Shown here: piece after piece, positions 12,905 to 15,266 of the stretch
Numbering within the stretch: position 1 is the stretch's first letter
Layout: each line of letters opens with the position of its first letter
Program-made: the position numbers and the translations under genes
NCBI GenBank assembly: GCA_964385195.1
Contig: CAYLOC010000059.1
Location: 1 to 15,266, forward strand
Origin: CAYLOC01 sp964385195
Lineage (GTDB): Bacteria > Actinomycetota > Actinomycetes > Propionibacteriales > Nocardioidaceae
Length of the DNA stretch: 15,266 nt
Direction of reading: 5' to 3'
Notes under the pieces: generated by a model
Databases searched by the model: none
Seen by the model: only the letters and a program-made list of their open reading frames with translations
Told to the model about the DNA's origin: nothing

Positions 12905-15255
12905 CCCACACTGCTGACAGCCATGACCTGATCCGGGTGCACGGCGCCCGTGAGAACAACCTCAAAGACGTCAACGTCGAGATCCCGAAGCGCCGACTGA
13001 CCGCCTTCACCGGCGTGTCCGGATCCGGCAAGAGCTCCCTGGTGTTCAACACGATCGCGGCGGAGTCCCAGCGGCTCATCAACGAGACCTACAGCGCGTT
13101 CGTGCAAGGTTTCATGCCCAGCCAGCCCCGACCGGACGTCGATGTCCTCGAAGGCCTGACCACCGCGATCATCGTCGACCAGGAGCCGATGGGCGCCAAC
13201 CCCCGTTCGACCGTCGGCACGGCCACCGACGCCTACACCCTGCTGCGCATCCTGTTCAGCCGACTCGGCACGCCACACCTCGGGTCGCCACAAGCGTTCG
13301 CGTTCAACGTCGCATCGATCAGCGGCGCAGGCGCGGTCACGATCGAGCGCGGTGGTGAGACGATGCGCGAACGCCGGGAGTTCAGCATCGTCGGCGGGAT
13401 GTGTCCTCGCTGTGAGGGTCGGGGCTCGGTCAGCGATTTCGACCTCGCAGCACTGTACGACGACACCAAGTCGCTCAACGAAGGCGCGTTGACCATCCCG
13501 AACTACAGCATGGACAGCTGGTACGGCCGGATCTTCCGTGGCTGCGGCTTCTTCGACCCCGATAAGCCGATCCGCAAGTTCACCAAGAAGGAACGGACGA
13601 CGCTGCTGTACAAGGAGCCGACCCGGATCAAGGTCGAGGGTGTCAACGTTACGTTCGAGGGACTGATCCCCAGGATCCGCAAGACGATGCTGAGCAAGGA
13701 CCGGGAGGCGATGCAACCGCACATCCGCGCGTTCGTGGACCGTGCGATCACCTTCGCCACCTGTCCCGAATGCGACGGCACCCGGCTCAGCGAAGCAGCA
13801 CGGTCGTCGAAGGTCGACGGAGTCAGCATCGCCGACGCCGCCACGATGCAGATCACCGACCTCGCTGCCTGGGTGGGCTCCCTCGATGAGCCGTCGGTGA
13901 AGCCGCTGCTGACGTCGTTGGGGGAGACCCTGGACTCGTTCGTGGAGATCGGGCTCGGGTACCTGAGCCTGAACCGTCCGGCGGGGTCACTGTCCGGCGG
14001 CGAGGCGCAGCGAGCACGCATGATCCGGCACCTCGGTTCCTCGCTGACCGACGTCACCTATGTGTTCGATGAGCCGACCATCGGGTTGCACCCGCACGAC
14101 ATCGCCCGGATGAACAATCTGCTGGTCCAGCTCCGGGACAAGGGCAACACCGTGCTCGTGGTCGAGCACAAACCGGAGACGATCGGCATCGCCGACCACG
14201 TGATTGACCTCGGCCCGGGACCGGGTGCTGACGGCGGCGCCATCTGTTTCGAGGGCACCGTGGACGAGCTCCGGGACAGCGATACGGTCACGGGACGCCA
14301 TCTCGATGACCGCGCTGCGGTGAAGGAGTCGGTCCGCCAGCCCCACGGCGCTTTGGAGGTCCGTGGGGCGTCGTTGCACAACCTGCAGGACGTCGACGTG
14401 GACATTCCGCTTGGAGTGCTGTGCGTCCTCACCGGTGTAGCGGGGTCCGGGAAGAGCTCTTTGATCGACGGCTCCGTGGCGGGCCGGGACGGCGTACTGG
14501 TGGTCGACCAGAGCGCAATCAAGGGTTCCCGGCGCAGCAACCCCGCGACGTACACCGGCCTGTTGGACCCGATCCGCAAGGCGTTCGCGAAAGCCAACGG
14601 GGTGAAGCCCGGCCTGTTCAGCTCCAACTCCGACGGCGCCTGCCCGGCCTGCAAGGGGGCCGGTGTGATCTACACCGAACTCGGCTTCATGGAGACCTTC
14701 TCCACCACGTGTGAACAATGCGACGGCAGGCGGTTCCAGGCCGAGGTACTGGAGTACACCTTCGGTGGCCGCAACATCGCCGAGGTGCTGCAGATGTCGG
14801 TGGCCCAGGCGGAGGAGTTCTTCGCCGACGGCGACGCGCGGGTCCCGGCCGCACACACCATCCTTCGCCGGATGAACGACGTAGGCCTGGGCTACCTCAC
14901 GGTCGGCCAGCCGCTGACGACCCTCTCCGGTGGCGAACGACAGCGGCTGAAGCTGGCCACCCACATGGGAGACGAGGGCGGGGTCTACGTCCTGGACGAG
15001 CCGACCACCGGGCTGCACCTGGCCGACGTCGAGCAGCTGCTCGGCCTCCTCGACCGGCTGGTGGACTCCGGCACGTCGGTCATCGTCATCGAGCACCACC
15101 AGGCCGTGATGGCTCATGCGGACTGGATCATCGACCTCGGGCCCGGAGCCGGCCACGACGGCGGACGAGTGGTGTACGAAGGCACACCGGCCGACCTGGT
15201 CGCGGCGCGGTCCACGCTCACCGGTGAGCACCTGGCGGACTACGTCGGCGCCTGA
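12901..15255 (+). CDS. Short UvrA-like (UvrA2/DrrC-type) tandem ABC ATPase
   Basis: This 784-residue protein has two ABC ATPase modules arranged as in UvrA. Module 1 has Walker A GVSGSGKSS (38-46), signature SLSGGEAQR (363-371), Walker B VFDEP (388-392) and VEH (421-423). Module 2 has GVAGSGKSS (512-520), TLSGGERQR (674-682), VLDEP (697-701) and IEH (730-732). The second zinc module is complete (C581, C584, C604, C607). The first keeps only CPRC (168-171), with the usual CPEC pair at 288-291. After RLGTPHLG (121-128) the chain jumps almost directly to the zinc region, so the UvrB-binding insertion is absent, explaining the length against about 950 for UvrA. It should bind DNA but probably not load UvrB. 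Related short forms occur in damage tolerance and drug self-resistance (DrrC of daunorubicin producers). The GTG overlaps the VOC stop. Confidence 0.93.
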   Translation: MTHTADSHDLIRVHGARENNLKDVNVEIPKRRLTAFTGVSGSGKSSLVFNTIAAESQRLINETYSAFVQGFMPSQPRPDVDVLEGLTTAIIVDQEPMGANPRSTVGTATDAYTLLRILFSRLGTPHLGSPQAFAFNVASISGAGAVTIERGGETMRERREFSIVGGMCPRCEGRGSVSDFDLAALYDDTKSLNEGALTIPNYSMDSWYGRIFRGCGFFDPDKPIRKFTKKERTTLLYKEPTRIKVEGVNVTFEGLIPRIRKTMLSKDREAMQPHIRAFVDRAITFATCPECDGTRLSEAARSSKVDGVSIADAATMQITDLAAWVGSLDEPSVKPLLTSLGETLDSFVEIGLGYLSLNRPAGSLSGGEAQRARMIRHLGSSLTDVTYVFDEPTIGLHPHDIARMNNLLVQLRDKGNTVLVVEHKPETIGIADHVIDLGPGPGADGGAICFEGTVDELRDSDTVTGRHLDDRAAVKESVRQPHGALEVRGASLHNLQDVDVDIPLGVLCVLTGVAGSGKSSLIDGSVAGRDGVLVVDQSAIKGSRRSNPATYTGLLDPIRKAFAKANGVKPGLFSSNSDGACPACKGAGVIYTELGFMETFSTTCEQCDGRRFQAEVLEYTFGGRNIAEVLQMSVAQAEEFFADGDARVPAAHTILRRMNDVGLGYLTVGQPLTTLSGGERQRLKLATHMGDEGGVYVLDEPTTGLHLADVEQLLGLLDRLVDSGTSVIVIEHHQAVMAHADWIIDLGPGAGHDGGRVVYEGTPADLVAARSTLTGEHLADYVGA

Positions 15256-15266
15256 CGCCGGACGTC

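Noticed and set aside
13987..15231. 414-codon minus-strand open frame opposite the UvrA-like gene
   Set aside because: It is a shadow of a fully conserved ABC ATPase with all motifs on the plus strand.

Overview
The window is high-GC DNA with dense genes, many GTG starts, short intergenic gaps and family matches typical of Actinomycetota. I cannot name a genus from the sequence alone. I support fourteen protein genes. I see no RNA gene, insertion sequence, phage gene or CRISPR array, and no gene-free stretch longer than about 150 bases.

Left part (1-3441). On the minus strand are a LysE/RhtB-type exporter (145-768) and a translationally coupled pair: a cytoplasmic glycerophosphodiester phosphodiesterase (2277-3077) whose stop overlaps the start of an Atg22/UMF1-type MFS transporter (922-2280). 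A small zinc-ribbon protein (3175-3441) is transcribed divergently from the phosphodiesterase. It runs convergently, with a 9-base gap, into the next block.

Middle part (3451-7934, minus strand) is an amino-sugar / peptidoglycan-precursor block. In transcription order it holds an 84-residue conserved small protein, glmS (glucosamine-6-phosphate synthase), a 223-residue conserved protein of unknown function, and a MurA-like enolpyruvyl transferase carrying an N-terminal XRE/Cro-type helix-turn-helix. The fusion gene has a perfect 8-4-8 inverted repeat at 4990-5009. The repeat fills the spacer and overlaps the -10 of its own predicted promoter, which suggests autoregulation by a protein that could also bind cell-wall precursors. 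This is the most interesting item in the window.

Right part (8055-15255, plus strand). An aldo/keto reductase, a VOC/glyoxalase-like protein and a PrmC/HemK-like methyltransferase with a degenerate NPPY motif form one probable operon. A membrane-anchored metallophosphoesterase follows with its own promoter-like element. The block ends with an AraC-type regulator, a second VOC protein and a short UvrA-like ABC ATPase lacking the UvrB-binding insertion. This last trio resembles a toxin or DNA-damage response cassette.

A recurrent pattern runs through the window. Nine genes have a TANNNT-like hexamer (two of the nine are imperfect) 6-7 bases before the start codon and little or no Shine-Dalgarno sequence, as expected for leaderless transcripts. 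Three genes with clear ribosome binding sites (the 223-residue gene, glmS, uvrA-like) lack this arrangement.
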